Source: Brenneria izadpanahii (GTDB lineage Bacteria > Pseudomonadota > Gammaproteobacteria > Enterobacterales > Enterobacteriaceae). From it: a stretch of DNA of 64,000 nucleotides. The stretch covers positions 3,782,001-3,846,000 of the forward strand of contig NZ_CP050854.1 in the NCBI RefSeq assembly GCF_017569925.1, given 5' to 3'. Positions 9,607 through 18,730 of the stretch are shown here, piece after piece. The position numbers and the translations under genes were made by a program. Under the pieces are notes generated by a model. It ran no database searches and was not told the DNA's origin. It saw only the letters and a list, made by a program, of their open reading frames with translations. Numbering within the stretch: position 1 is the stretch's first letter; every line of letters begins with the position of its first letter.

Positions 9607-9636
9607 ATCCCGGATTGTGATGACGGCATCCGGGAT
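9607..9636 (+). terminator. possible terminator hairpin after purN
   Basis: Arms ATCCCGGAT (9607-9615) and ATCCGGGAT (9628-9636) pair perfectly around a 12-base loop, 24 bases after the purN stop. No T-run follows, so this would be a weak or Rho-assisted terminator. Apart from the Fur-like box at 9881, the remainder of the gap to 9930 shows nothing I recognise. Confidence 0.45.
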
Positions 9637-9880
9637 ATGCATAACATCGCTGACAACCTTGAGCAATATCACCCGCTATCAACAACCCCTCTGAATCCGT
9701 TCCGATAACCCTGCCGCTTCAACTAATAACAGCGTTGCCGTACCGACTTCGATTTTAGCGAGATACGCCACTTCCCGTCGGTTTTTACTTTAATTATTTA
9801 TTTAATTACCAGTAAATTTAAGATCTATAACGGTATCCGGCGCCAGGGTAAATAATCCTCACTCATCTTCGGTTGAAAAC

Positions 9881-9899
9881 AAGAATAACAATGATTATC
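9881..9899 (+). promoter_or_regulatory. Fur-like box before the iron-uptake pair
   Basis: The stretch AAGAATAACAATGATTATC matches 14 of 19 positions of the Fur consensus GATAATGATAATCATTATC. It lies 32 bases before the start of the periplasmic binding protein gene, where a promoter would sit. It predicts derepression in iron starvation. Confidence 0.7.
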
Positions 9900-9930
9900 T
9901 TTTGCTATCGTTTTTCTTGCAGAATTAGTC

Positions 9931-11037
9931 ATGCGTATTCTCATATCCGTTGTTTTATTACTTCTTAGCCCGTTCTCTTTGGCCAAAAGCGTTACTGATA
10001 TTCTCGGCCGACAGGTAGAAATCCCAGACCATCCACAACGAATTGTCCTTGGCGAAAGCCGTATGCTTTATACGCTGGCGCTGCTTGAACCGGGAAATCC
10101 GACAAGACATATCGTCGGCTGGCCGGGAGATATGGCGCGCTACGATGCGCAGAGCTGGCAACGCTATACGGAAAAATTTCCGGCTATCAGTCAAATCCCG
10201 CAGTTGGGCAACGGCAATCTGCATAGCGTAAATGCGGAAATGCTGCTGCCGTTAAAACCCGATTTGGTGATTCTGCCGCGCCTGGCGAAAAGCTCCGCCG
10301 ATGACGCCCAACTGCAACAAACGCTGGCTAACGCCGGCGTACCGGTGATCTACGTCGATTTACGCGTCGATTTGCTCAACAACACCTTACCCAGCATCCG
10401 GCTGCTGGGAGAAGTGCTGAATCAGCCGCAGCGGGCCGCGGCGTTCAGCGAGTTTTATCAGCAGCATATGGAAGTGATCCGTCAGCGCATCGCGCAATAT
10501 CACGGTAAAAAAACCACGGTGATGCTGCACCTGCACCTTGGCCGCCGCGATACCTGCTGTACCACCGCCGTCGGCGGCAATCTGGGCGATCTGCTGACCT
10601 TTGCCGGCGGTGAAAATATCGCCGCCGGAACCATCAGCAGCGTATACGGCGAACTCAGCCCCGAACGGGCGCTGGCGGCCAACCCCGATGTTTATATCGC
10701 TACCGGCATGGCCGGGCCGGAGGGAAAACGCTTCTCCAGCCTGATGCTGGGCCCGTTGGTCAATCCGCAGCAGGCGCAGGACAGCTTCGGCAAACTGATA
10801 CGCCAGGATCCTATTCTGTCTCATCTTCAGGCGGTTAAAACCGGTCGAGCCTGGAGTATGTGGCACAACTTTTATCTCAGCCCTTACCACGTAGTTATGG
10901 TGGAGATGTTTGCCAAAGCGCTCTACCCCGATCTCTTCAGCGATATCGATCCGCAACTCACACTACAAAAAATTTACCAGAACTTTTTACCTATCGATTT
11001 TTCAGGGACATATTGGAGTCAACTTGCACATGAATAA
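9931..11037 (+). CDS. periplasmic iron-siderophore (or heme-type) substrate-binding protein
   Basis: This 368-residue protein has a signal peptide cleaved near residue 18 (SPFSLA-KS) and the FepB/BtuF-type fold. Family stretches include VTDILGRQVEIPDHPQRIV near the mature N-terminus, LKPDLVILP and the SPERALAANPDVYIATG segment. It should bind a ferric complex in the periplasm and hand it to an ABC importer, but no permease or ATPase gene is next to it. The TonB receptor gene downstream overlaps it by eight bases, so the two form an operon. An upstream Fur-like box supports iron control. The ligand cannot be told from sequence. Confidence 0.8.
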   Translation: MRILISVVLLLLSPFSLAKSVTDILGRQVEIPDHPQRIVLGESRMLYTLALLEPGNPTRHIVGWPGDMARYDAQSWQRYTEKFPAISQIPQLGNGNLHSVNAEMLLPLKPDLVILPRLAKSSADDAQLQQTLANAGVPVIYVDLRVDLLNNTLPSIRLLGEVLNQPQRAAAFSEFYQQHMEVIRQRIAQYHGKKTTVMLHLHLGRRDTCCTTAVGGNLGDLLTFAGGENIAAGTISSVYGELSPERALAANPDVYIATGMAGPEGKRFSSLMLGPLVNPQQAQDSFGKLIRQDPILSHLQAVKTGRAWSMWHNFYLSPYHVVMVEMFAKALYPDLFSDIDPQLTLQKIYQNFLPIDFSGTYWSQLAHE

Positions 11038-13150
11038 CCAACTATTTCGGAATGGCTGGCCGTTGCTGGCCCTGCTGCCTTTCAGCATTCAGGCGGCGAC
11101 CAACGACCGGGGGGATACGGTGGAGGTCACGGCGACGGCGGGAACGGCGCCAGCCGAGGAAAGCGGCTATCAGCCGCATAAAACCGTTACCGGCACCCGT
11201 ACCGAAAGCCGCCTGCTGGATGTGCCGCAGGCGGTGAATGTAGTGCCTAACCAGGTGATTGAAGATCGGGCGGTACGCAACATTGACGAAGCCTTGTATA
11301 ACGTCAGCGGCATTACGCAAGCCAACACGCTTGGCGGCACCCAGGATGCGCTGATCAAGCGCGGTTTCGGCGATAACCGTGATGGTTCGCTCTTTCGTGA
11401 CGGCGTCCGCTCGATTCAGGCGCGTAACTTCACGCCGACCAGCGAACGCGTCGAGGTGCTGAAAGGCCCGGCTTCTATGCTATACGGCATGGGCGAACCC
11501 GGCGGCGTCATCAATATCATCAGCAAAAAACCGGAATTAGAGCAAAAGACGCACATCGAAGGCTGGGGCAGCAGCTTTAAGGGCGGCGGCGGCCAATTGG
11601 ACGTCACCGGACCGCTGGGAACGTCCGGGCTAGCTTACCGGATGATAGTCGACCATGATGAAACCGATTACTGGCGTAATTTTGGCCGCAACCGTCAAAC
11701 CACCATTGCGCCATCTCTGATGTGGTACGGCGAAGATACCACGGTGCGCATCGCCTATGAGCATATGGAGTATCTGACGCCTTTCGATCGCGGCACCGTG
11801 CTGGACACCAACACCGGCAAGCCGGTAAATACGCCCCGTAAACGACGTTTCGACGAGGGTTACAACGCCACCCGCGGCGATCAGGACAGCATCACCATGC
11901 AGATCGATCGCAACCTGACCGATCGCTGGAAAAGCAGTCTGACCTACTCCTATAACCGCAACCGCTACAGCGACAATCAAGCGCGGGCGATGAGTTATGA
12001 TGCCGATACCGGCAACCTGTCTCGCCGGGCCGACTCCACCGGCTATGCCCACGCACAGACCCAGGTTGTGCAGTTAACCCTGAACGGCGACGTGGATTGG
12101 GGAGCAATCAATCACCAGTTGCTGTTTGGCTTTGATTACGAAGCCGACCGCACTTACCGCGGCGATATGCTGCAAGGCTCCGCCACCGATGTTTTCAATG
12201 TATACAACCCGGTCTACGGCAATTTAGCTGAATCCAGTTCGGTTATCGCCTCACAGAGCGATCAGCGGGAAAATATCGACAGCACCGGTTTCTTTATGCA
12301 GGATGCGATTCGCCTTAACGAACGTTGGCAACTGCTGGGCGGTCTGCGCTACGACAGCTTTGACGTTATGTCAGGCAAGGGCCGGCCATTCAAGACCAAT
12401 ACGGACAGTTCATATAACCGCGTCGTGCCGCGCGCGGGCATTATTTACAGCCTGACGCCGTATTCATCGCTTTATGCCAGCTACAGCGAGTCGTTTAAAC
12501 CCAACTCCTCGATTGCCACGCAAATCGGCGCGCTGCCGCCAGAAATCGGTAAATCCTACGAAATCGGCGCCAAGCTGGATCTGCCCAACCGGATCACCGC
12601 CAACGTGGCGTTGTTTGATATTCAAAAGCGTAACGTGATGGTGAGTGAACTTGACGGTAACGGCGACACCGTGACGCGCACCGCCGGCAAAGTCCGTTCG
12701 CAGGGTATCGAACTGGATATGGCAGGGAAATTGACCGACTCGCTGAGTCTGATCGGCTCCTATGCCTATACCGATGCGCGCGTAACGGCGGACCCGGAAA
12801 ACAACGGCAATGAACTGACCAATGCGGCGCGTCATACCGCTTCACTGTTCCTGACGCAGGATTTCGGCGCCTTGGGACTGCATTCGGGTGATAATCTGCG
12901 CGCCGGCGCGGGCGCTCGTTACGTCGGTCGCCGTCCCGGTGATGCGGCAAACAGCTTCTATCTGGATGATTACACAGTGGCCGATGCCTTTGTGGCTTAC
13001 AGCACGCCAATCAACGGCTACAAGGTGAAGTGGCAGTTAAATATCAAGAACCTGTTTGATAAAACCTATTATCCGTCCAGCGGCAACAACCTGCGTATCG
13101 CCGTGGGCGAACCGCGCCAGTTCGTACTGCGCGCCAGCGTGGATTTCTGA
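11030..13150 (+). CDS. TonB-dependent siderophore receptor
   Basis: This 706-residue outer-membrane receptor has a signal peptide of about 22 residues and a TonB box near DTVEVTATAG. A plug domain follows (about 50-160, with RGFGDNRDGSLFRDGVR and VEVLKGPASMLYG), then a 22-strand barrel ending in ...VLRASVDF with the terminal Phe typical of outer-membrane proteins. It is of the ferrichrome/ferrioxamine/pyoverdine receptor type (FhuA, FoxA, FpvA). The ATG at 11030 is preceded by TTGGAG and lies inside the end of the binding protein gene, indicating coupling. The exact siderophore is unknown. Plug residues alone do not decide it. Confidence 0.85.
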   Translation: MNNQLFRNGWPLLALLPFSIQAATNDRGDTVEVTATAGTAPAEESGYQPHKTVTGTRTESRLLDVPQAVNVVPNQVIEDRAVRNIDEALYNVSGITQANTLGGTQDALIKRGFGDNRDGSLFRDGVRSIQARNFTPTSERVEVLKGPASMLYGMGEPGGVINIISKKPELEQKTHIEGWGSSFKGGGGQLDVTGPLGTSGLAYRMIVDHDETDYWRNFGRNRQTTIAPSLMWYGEDTTVRIAYEHMEYLTPFDRGTVLDTNTGKPVNTPRKRRFDEGYNATRGDQDSITMQIDRNLTDRWKSSLTYSYNRNRYSDNQARAMSYDADTGNLSRRADSTGYAHAQTQVVQLTLNGDVDWGAINHQLLFGFDYEADRTYRGDMLQGSATDVFNVYNPVYGNLAESSSVIASQSDQRENIDSTGFFMQDAIRLNERWQLLGGLRYDSFDVMSGKGRPFKTNTDSSYNRVVPRAGIIYSLTPYSSLYASYSESFKPNSSIATQIGALPPEIGKSYEIGAKLDLPNRITANVALFDIQKRNVMVSELDGNGDTVTRTAGKVRSQGIELDMAGKLTDSLSLIGSYAYTDARVTADPENNGNELTNAARHTASLFLTQDFGALGLHSGDNLRAGAGARYVGRRPGDAANSFYLDDYTVADAFVAYSTPINGYKVKWQLNIKNLFDKTYYPSSGNNLRIAVGEPRQFVLRASVDF

Positions 13151-13180
13151 TCGACAAGGGATAATAGAACTAAGAAGGGC

Positions 13181-13209
13181 ACTGCCTGACATAGATATCG
13201 TCAGGCAGT
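13181..13209. terminator. bidirectional hairpin between the receptor gene and the lipoprotein gene
   Basis: Arms ACTGCCTGAC (13181-13190) and GTCAGGCAGT (13200-13209) form a perfect 10-bp stem between two converging genes. There is no T-run, so strength is uncertain. Confidence 0.6.
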
Positions 13210-13224
13210 ATCATCATATCGCGC

Positions 13225-13653
13225 TTATTTAACGCTAACGATAGTACCTTTGTAACCACGAACAACAACATGAATTTGTTTGAATACGCCGTAGTTTTTC
13301 GTCGTTACTTCATAGCGAGGAGCAACGATTAAGTCAGCGCCGGCGGCTTTAACCGCGTTGTAGGTTGCGGCAGACTTAACTGAACCAGAAGCATCGGCAA
13401 AAGACAGCGCGCCGCCGGTACCGTAGTTTACGCCATCAACGTAGTTGTCGCCTTCGCCCCATTTGATGAAGCCCATCAGTACGTTAGCGGTAGCTTCACC
13501 CTGGATTTTTTCACCAACCTGAATATCCGCTTTTACAGTAGATTCGACGTTGCCAACCAGCGCGCTAGTAGGCTGGCTTGTGTTATAAGAAGAACAGCCT
13601 GCCAACAGAGAAACAGCAAATGCTGCGGCGGCTAATTTTAATTTATTATTCAT
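13225..13653 (-). CDS. small outer-membrane lipoprotein of unknown function
   Basis: This 142-residue protein has a clear lipoprotein signal peptide (AVSLLAGC, lipidated Cys20). Ser at +2 points to the outer membrane. The mature part is about 120 residues, rich in Gly, Val and Ala, with a repeated pattern of short beta-like stretches and a conserved-looking AAGADLIVAPRYEV segment. I do not recognise a family with a known role. The ATG at 13653 has AAGGA ten bases ahead and is preferred over an ATG three codons earlier that lies directly against that site. It stands alone, convergent with the TonB receptor, and faces an AT-rich gap. Confidence 0.75.
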   Translation of the reverse strand: MNNKLKLAAAAFAVSLLAGCSSYNTSQPTSALVGNVESTVKADIQVGEKIQGEATANVLMGFIKWGEGDNYVDGVNYGTGGALSFADASGSVKSAATYNAVKAAGADLIVAPRYEVTTKNYGVFKQIHVVVRGYKGTIVSVK

Positions 13654-14237
13654 AACGTACATATCCTTACGATTAATAATAGTGACAATAAGCCCGTGAA
13701 TAAATTTGGGCCGCGCAATACTATTTTATTTCCAAATGAAAAACCAGCCTATTTTAATAGAATCACTAATGGTAAAAATAAAAATCATTATCACTTTATA
13801 TTTCCCCGCCGCAAAAACCCCACGCGCCAAACCATTCACCCCCTGCCGTTCACGGCGCCAGGAAAAATAAAAAAACTAATTAAAATCAACAATATAAATA
13901 TTACTTAAACATTTCTGCAAAGAAGAAAAACAAAATAAAAACATTCCATTAAAAACAAAAATAATAAAAAAGCGAACACAAATAAAAATGGTACAAATAA
14001 ATAATAACCAGACTAATTATAAATTACCGTTCAGTTTTATCCTTTATCGAACCGTAAAAAAATAAAAGCAAACAACATATAACCCCGCAAATATTACTTT
14101 TAAAAAAAACATCAACTGAATGCCATCAAATTAATTGATTATTATTTGATTAAATAAAATCCAAATAAAATGCTCATCATTGCGCCGTATTGTCATACAA
14201 TCGATGAGAGCTAACTGCATGAAATGAGGATTAACTT
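13654..14237. other. AT-rich intergenic region upstream of speG
   Basis: About 580 bases with strongly lower G+C than any neighbour, dominated by A-runs from roughly 13690 to 14200. No convincing gene, repeat or terminator is seen. A 70-codon open frame at 13696-13908 has no coding character. It must hold the promoters of both divergent genes, and its composition would suit H-NS binding. That last point is inference. Confidence 0.6.
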
Positions 14238-14813
14238 ATGCCAGATACGAGTAACGTCGTTCGGCTACGACCGCTGGAGCGGGACGATCTAACCTTTGTT
14301 CATCAATTGGATAATAACGCCAGCGTTATGCGCTACTGGTTTGAAGAACCTTACGAAGCCTTTGTCGAACTCAGCGATCTGTACGATAAACACATTCACG
14401 ACCAAAGCGAACGGCGCTTTATTATCGAACACGATCGCACCAAAGTCGGCCTGGTCGAACTGGTGGAGATCACCCACATCCACCGCCGGGCGGAGTTCCA
14501 GATCATCATCGATCCCGTTCATCAAGGGAAAGGCTATGCCAGCGCGGCGGCGAAGCTGGCCATGGATTACGGCTTTTCGGTGCTGAATCTGTACAAGCTG
14601 TATCTGATTGTGGATAAGGAAAACAAGAAGGCGATACATCTCTACGCCAAGCTGGGCTTTGAAGTGGAAGGCGAATTGATTCACGAGTTTTTCATCAACG
14701 GCCAATACTGCAATGCCATCCGTATGTGTATTTTCCAGCACCAATATCTGGCAAAACACAAAACGGTGACCGGCACCGGCGGCTCCGCGCCGGGCGCCGA
14801 TATCACCTTGTGA
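14238..14813 (+). CDS. speG: spermidine N1-acetyltransferase
   Basis: SpeG acetylates spermidine and spermine with acetyl-CoA, preventing polyamine toxicity, and works as a large oligomer in the cytoplasm. The 191-residue GNAT protein matches E. coli SpeG throughout: LRPLERDDL at the N-terminus, [17 protein letters not shown], the acetyl-CoA loop [10 protein letters not shown] and the C-terminal [15 protein letters not shown]. The last 15 or so residues differ from E. coli. It stands alone in an accessory position, convergent with ybbP. Confidence 0.95.
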   Translation: MPDTSNVVRLRPLERDDLTFVHQLDNNASVMRYWFEEPYEAFVELSDLYDKHIHDQSERRFIIEHDRTKVGLVELVEITHIHRRAEFQIIIDPVHQGKGYASAAAKLAMDYGFSVLNLYKLYLIVDKENKKAIHLYAKLGFEVEGELIHEFFINGQYCNAIRMCIFQHQYLAKHKTVTGTGGSAPGADITL

Positions 14814-14842
14814 TCGGCTCCGGCGCTTCGATGCCGTTTGAG

Positions 14843-14931
14843 ATTCCCGCCGGAGCGGGAATGACTAAGGCGAGCGTCTTGACTACGATTGCCTACACAT
14901 ATCTGCGTAAGCAGGCGGGAACCCCGCCTGC
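14843..14931. repeat. two short inverted repeats between converging speG and ybbP
   Basis: The first has arms ATTCCCGC (14843-14850) and GCGGGAAT (14855-14862), the CATTCCCGC-type dispersed palindrome common in proteobacterial intergenic DNA. The second has arms GCAGGCGGG (14911-14919) and CCCGCCTGC (14923-14931). Either may act as a bidirectional transcription stop. Confidence 0.6.
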
Positions 14932-14938
14932 GACGCCC

Positions 14939-17368
14939 CTACCCGGCGAACTGGCGGAACAACGCCTTGCCGCGCAGCAGGCGGAGTCCCAGCCAACCGC
15001 CGCACAGGGATAGCAACAGCGCGGCGGACAGCGGTAATACGCCCCACATCGCCAGGTTTGGTTCCCATGGGAAATTAAACACCTGACTCTGCAGCATCCA
15101 CAATGCGGCTTCAGCCCCGATCGCGGCGGCAATCCCCGCCACCAGCCCCAGCACAGCAAACTCGCACCACAGCGTGGCGCGCAACAGCCGCAGCCCGGCG
15201 CCTAAAGTGCGGTACACCATCAGCTCCTGCCGTCGCTGGCGCATACCGACCTGGATTTGCGCCAGCAGCAGCAAGACGCCGCAGAACAACACCAGAACCA
15301 CCATGATTTCCAACGCCCGGCTCACCTGCTGCAATACCTGTCCGATCTGGCGCAGCATACTGCCCACATCCAACAGGCTCAGCGTCGGGAACTGACGATT
15401 CAACTGGGTAATCACCTTCTCATCCCCATGGTAACGGAAGCTGGTCAGCCAGGACTGCGGCTGGTTATCCAACGCGCCGGCGGGGAAAATAAAAAAGAAG
15501 TTCGGACGCAGACTCTCCCAATCCACCTGCCGGAAGCTGGTTACTTTGGCGCTGAACGGCTGCGTATCGCCGGTAAACGTCAACGTATCGCCAATTTTGA
15601 TGCCCATCTCTTTGGCTTCTTTCACTTCCATCGAAACTTCCCCCACCTTTGGCGGCTGCCCCTCAACCAGTACATTATGATCGGGGATGCCGTCCATCCA
15701 GGTCAGATTCAGTTCGCGGTTTACCGTGTTCCCTCCGGGATCGTCCTCGTGAATGACTTCCGTCGCCGTCTGCTGATTAATTTCCGTCAGACGCGCCCGA
15801 ACGATGGGATAAAATTGTTCCGGCTTAATCTGATGCTGCTCAAGAAACGTTTCCACCTGCGGAACCTGATCCGCCGTCATGTTCAACAGAAAGTAGTTCG
15901 GACTTTCCGGCGGTAGCTGCTGCTGCCAGCGATCCAGCAAATCGCCGCGCATCACCAGCAACAGCGCCAACAGCATAAACGACAGCGAAAACGCCGCCAG
16001 TTGACTGATAGTCGACCACGGCTGACGCAGCAGGCGGTTGATAGCCAAACGCAGGGCCAGTTGTTTAACCGTCAAACGGCGCAGCAGTAACAGACCGCCC
16101 CAACCGATAACGCCCAATAATAATGACAATACCGCCATGCCGCCCAGCAACGACCACAGCAGAGAACTGCCGCCGGATAATACCGCAAGCAGCCCCACCA
16201 CGATCGCCAGCACTACTGGCAGGTAATAACGCAGCGGCCAGACATTCGCCACCACATCCTGCCGCAATACGCGCAGCGGCTGCGTCGCCAGCAACAGGCG
16301 ATAAGGACGCAGCCCGACCAGCAACGAAATCAGCACTAACGACCCCAACGCCCATACCCACGGCCATAACCCCGGGGCCGGCAGCGTTGAGGGTAAAACC
16401 GGGGCCAGCATTTTCATCAGTATCGCTTCAAAGCCCAGCCCGACAAGCCCGCCGCACAGGGCGGCCAGCGCCAGCACCGACAGCCATTGGCCGACAATCA
16501 GCCGTTGCAAGGCCCGACGCCCGGCTCCCAGCGTTTTCAATACCGCGACCAAATCATAGCGGCTGCGGCAATAGTGCCCCATGGAAACGGCGACCGCGGC
16601 AATGGATAACAACAGCGTCAGCAACGCCGACAGCAGCAGAAACTGCTGCGAGCGCTTCAATGATTGGCTCAGCGCGCCTTCTGAATCTTCCATGCCATAC
16701 CAGCGCTGATCGGGTTTCAGTCTCGACTTGATAAAATCGCTGAACTGGCTGATTTGTTGCTCATTGCCGGCGAACATATAGCGCCAGGTAATGCGTCCGC
16801 CGGGCTGTATCGCGCCGGTTTTTTCCACATCCGCCAGATTCATCAAAATACGCGGCGCGGTATCAAACGGGTTAAAGCCGGAGTCCGGCTCTTGAATCAG
16901 TTCGCCGCTAATACGCAGAGAAGTATCGCCGACATCCAGCATATCGCCGACCTTCAGTCCCAGCAGCGCCAGCAGACGCGGGGCGACCAGCACTCTGCCC
17001 TCCTCGGCCCGCAGCCCGGCCGGGTTGGTCTGTAGCTCGCCATACAGCGGATAGCGTTGGTCGGTCGCTTTTACCCTCGCCAGCTGCGGCGTGTCGCCGG
17101 CGAAGGTCATTGTCATGAATGAAATCTGCCGGCTAAGCGTCAATCCTTGCTGTTGCGCGGTTTGCAGCCAGGACTCATCCACCGGGCGCGAGGCGCGCAA
17201 CACCCGATCGCCCGCCAGAAAATCGCGGCTTTGCTGACTCAGTCCTTTTTCCATCCGGTCGCTGATATTTCCCAACGCCAGCACACAGGCCACGGCCAGC
17301 GTTAATGCCAACCAGACAATCAATAATGAGGGAGAACGCCATTCGCGCCAGAACCACCGCCAAATCAT
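14939..17368 (-). CDS. ybbP: YbbP, FtsX-type ABC transporter permease
   Basis: This 809-residue inner-membrane protein is the permease partner of YbbA. One membrane segment lies at the N-terminus (about 13-33), followed by a large periplasmic domain and an FtsX/MacB-like core (about 250-480). A second periplasmic part precedes three C-terminal segments (about 690-790). The duplicated FtsX layout fits the mechanotransmission-type (type VII) ABC systems, which move or extract substrates at the periplasmic face rather than import them. Its ATG overlaps the ybbA stop as ATGA. The adjacent, divergent tesA encodes a periplasmic lipase/thioesterase, suggesting work on hydrophobic compounds. Confidence 0.9.
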   Translation of the reverse strand: MIWRWFWREWRSPSLLIVWLALTLAVACVLALGNISDRMEKGLSQQSRDFLAGDRVLRASRPVDESWLQTAQQQGLTLSRQISFMTMTFAGDTPQLARVKATDQRYPLYGELQTNPAGLRAEEGRVLVAPRLLALLGLKVGDMLDVGDTSLRISGELIQEPDSGFNPFDTAPRILMNLADVEKTGAIQPGGRITWRYMFAGNEQQISQFSDFIKSRLKPDQRWYGMEDSEGALSQSLKRSQQFLLLSALLTLLLSIAAVAVSMGHYCRSRYDLVAVLKTLGAGRRALQRLIVGQWLSVLALAALCGGLVGLGFEAILMKMLAPVLPSTLPAPGLWPWVWALGSLVLISLLVGLRPYRLLLATQPLRVLRQDVVANVWPLRYYLPVVLAIVVGLLAVLSGGSSLLWSLLGGMAVLSLLLGVIGWGGLLLLRRLTVKQLALRLAINRLLRQPWSTISQLAAFSLSFMLLALLLVMRGDLLDRWQQQLPPESPNYFLLNMTADQVPQVETFLEQHQIKPEQFYPIVRARLTEINQQTATEVIHEDDPGGNTVNRELNLTWMDGIPDHNVLVEGQPPKVGEVSMEVKEAKEMGIKIGDTLTFTGDTQPFSAKVTSFRQVDWESLRPNFFFIFPAGALDNQPQSWLTSFRYHGDEKVITQLNRQFPTLSLLDVGSMLRQIGQVLQQVSRALEIMVVLVLFCGVLLLLAQIQVGMRQRRQELMVYRTLGAGLRLLRATLWCEFAVLGLVAGIAAAIGAEAALWMLQSQVFNFPWEPNLAMWGVLPLSAALLLSLCGGWLGLRLLRGKALFRQFAG

Positions 17369-18096
17369 GCTTCTTCCCTCAACTTGCCGTCCACCAGACG
17401 CAGACGCCGCGCGCAGCGCGCCGCCAGTTGTTCATCGTGCGTAACCAGAATCAGCGTCGTGGCGTAATCACGGTTAAGGGAAAACAGCAGATCCACAATG
17501 CGTTCACCGGTTTTACGATCCAGATTGCCGGTCGGCTCATCGGCGAACAGCACTTTGGGACGCCCGCTGAAAGCGCGCGCCAACGCCACCCGCTGCTGCT
17601 CGCCGCCGGAAAGTTGGGCGGGAAGATGATGTAAACGCTCGCCCAGCCCAAGCTGCCGCAACAGCTGCTCCGCCTGCTTACGGCTGTGGCCGTCGCTTTC
17701 GCCCCGCAGCAGCGCCGGCAGTTGGACGTTCTCCAGCGCATTCAGAGTCGGCACCAGCATAAACGCCTGAAACACGAAGCCCACGTCTCTGGCCCGCAGC
17801 GCGGCCCTGCCTTCTTCATCCAATCTGTTTAACGATTCCCCCATCAGACTGACGTCGCCCTCGCTGCCGTCATCCAGACCGGCGAGAATACCCAGCAGCG
17901 TTGACTTGCCGGAACCGGACTCGCCAATAAGCGCAATTGTCTGCGCGGGTTTGACAATCAGCTCAACTCCGGTAAGGATGGAAAGCCGATGTTCCCCTTG
18001 ACCAACGTGCTTACTAAGATGATGAACTTCAAGAACGTTTTCCGCAGGCCCGGCTTCGGCTGGCATAACACTCGCTGGACTGGTCTTTGCAAACAT
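17365..18096 (-). CDS. ybbA: YbbA, ABC transporter ATPase (LolD-like)
   Basis: This is the ATPase subunit of YbbA-YbbP. It has Walker A GESGSGKST, the signature LSGGEQQRVALARA and Walker B VLFADEPTGNLD, the LolD/MacB branch. Two starts are possible. The ATG at 18096 gives 243 residues and has AAAAGGA seven bases ahead; the ATG at 18066 gives 233, nearer to the E. coli length of 228, but has no good ribosome site. I chose 18096. The 5' end overlaps the 5' end of tesA, on the other strand, by about 78 bases, so the two N-termini are encoded antisense to each other. Confidence 0.9.
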   Translation of the reverse strand: MFAKTSPASVMPAEAGPAENVLEVHHLSKHVGQGEHRLSILTGVELIVKPAQTIALIGESGSGKSTLLGILAGLDDGSEGDVSLMGESLNRLDEEGRAALRARDVGFVFQAFMLVPTLNALENVQLPALLRGESDGHSRKQAEQLLRQLGLGERLHHLPAQLSGGEQQRVALARAFSGRPKVLFADEPTGNLDRKTGERIVDLLFSLNRDYATTLILVTHDEQLAARCARRLRLVDGKLREEA

Positions 18097-18702
18097 ATTT
18101 TCATCCTTTTACTTCTGGGATTATTCAGTGTACGCGCTTTTGCGGCGGACACTTTACTGATACTGGGCGATAGCCTCAGCGCGGGCTATCGGATGCCGGC
18201 GGCCAACGCCTGGCCCGCCTTGCTGAATCAGAAATGGCAGGCGCAGCCGACAAACATAAACGTCGTTAACGCCAGCATCAGCGGCGATACCGCCGCCCAA
18301 GGACTGGCGCGTCTTCCGGCGTTACTGAAGCAGCATCAGCCGCGCTGGGTATTGATCGAACTCGGCGGCAATGATGGGTTACGCGGCTTTCCGCCGCAAA
18401 ACATCGAACAGGATCTGACCCAAATCATTACGCAAGTTAAACAGGCCGAAGCGCAACCGCTGCTGATGCAAATTCGTTTGCCGACCAATTATGGCCGCCG
18501 CTACACCGAGTTATTCAGCAACATCTATCCACGGCTGGCGCAGCAGTTTGCCATTCCTTTGGTGCCCTTCTTTATGGAGCAGGTGTATCTTAAGCCTGAG
18601 TGGATACTGGAGGACGGCATTCACCCCACCCGTGACGCCCAACCCTTTATCGCCGACTGGATGGCTGAACATCTGGAACCCTTAGTTAAGCATGAGTCTT
18701 GA
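18019..18702 (+). CDS. tesA: acyl-CoA thioesterase I / lysophospholipase L1 TesA
   Basis: TesA is a periplasmic SGNH hydrolase acting on acyl thioesters, lysophospholipids and some esters. The 227-residue precursor has the nucleophile motif GDSLSAGYR, the oxyanion-hole GGNDGLRG and the catalytic Asp-His pair in DGIHPTRDAQ. The signal peptide has a long basic N-region (NFKNVFRR through CKH, about 26 residues) before the hydrophobic core, ending in VRAFA-AD. That N-region is about 18 residues longer than in E. coli and lies over the ybbA start. ATG codons at 18019 and 18022 are the only reasonable starts. Confidence 0.93.
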   Translation: MMNFKNVFRRPGFGWHNTRWTGLCKHIFILLLLGLFSVRAFAADTLLILGDSLSAGYRMPAANAWPALLNQKWQAQPTNINVVNASISGDTAAQGLARLPALLKQHQPRWVLIELGGNDGLRGFPPQNIEQDLTQIITQVKQAEAQPLLMQIRLPTNYGRRYTELFSNIYPRLAQQFAIPLVPFFMEQVYLKPEWILEDGIHPTRDAQPFIADWMAEHLEPLVKHES

Positions 18703-18730
18703 CAAATAGGCTTTTGAATTAGGTAAAGTT

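Noticed and set aside
13696..13908. 70-codon open frame in the AT-rich gap before speG
   Set aside because: Composition follows the AT-rich background, it lacks a ribosome site, and it resembles no protein I know; most likely chance.
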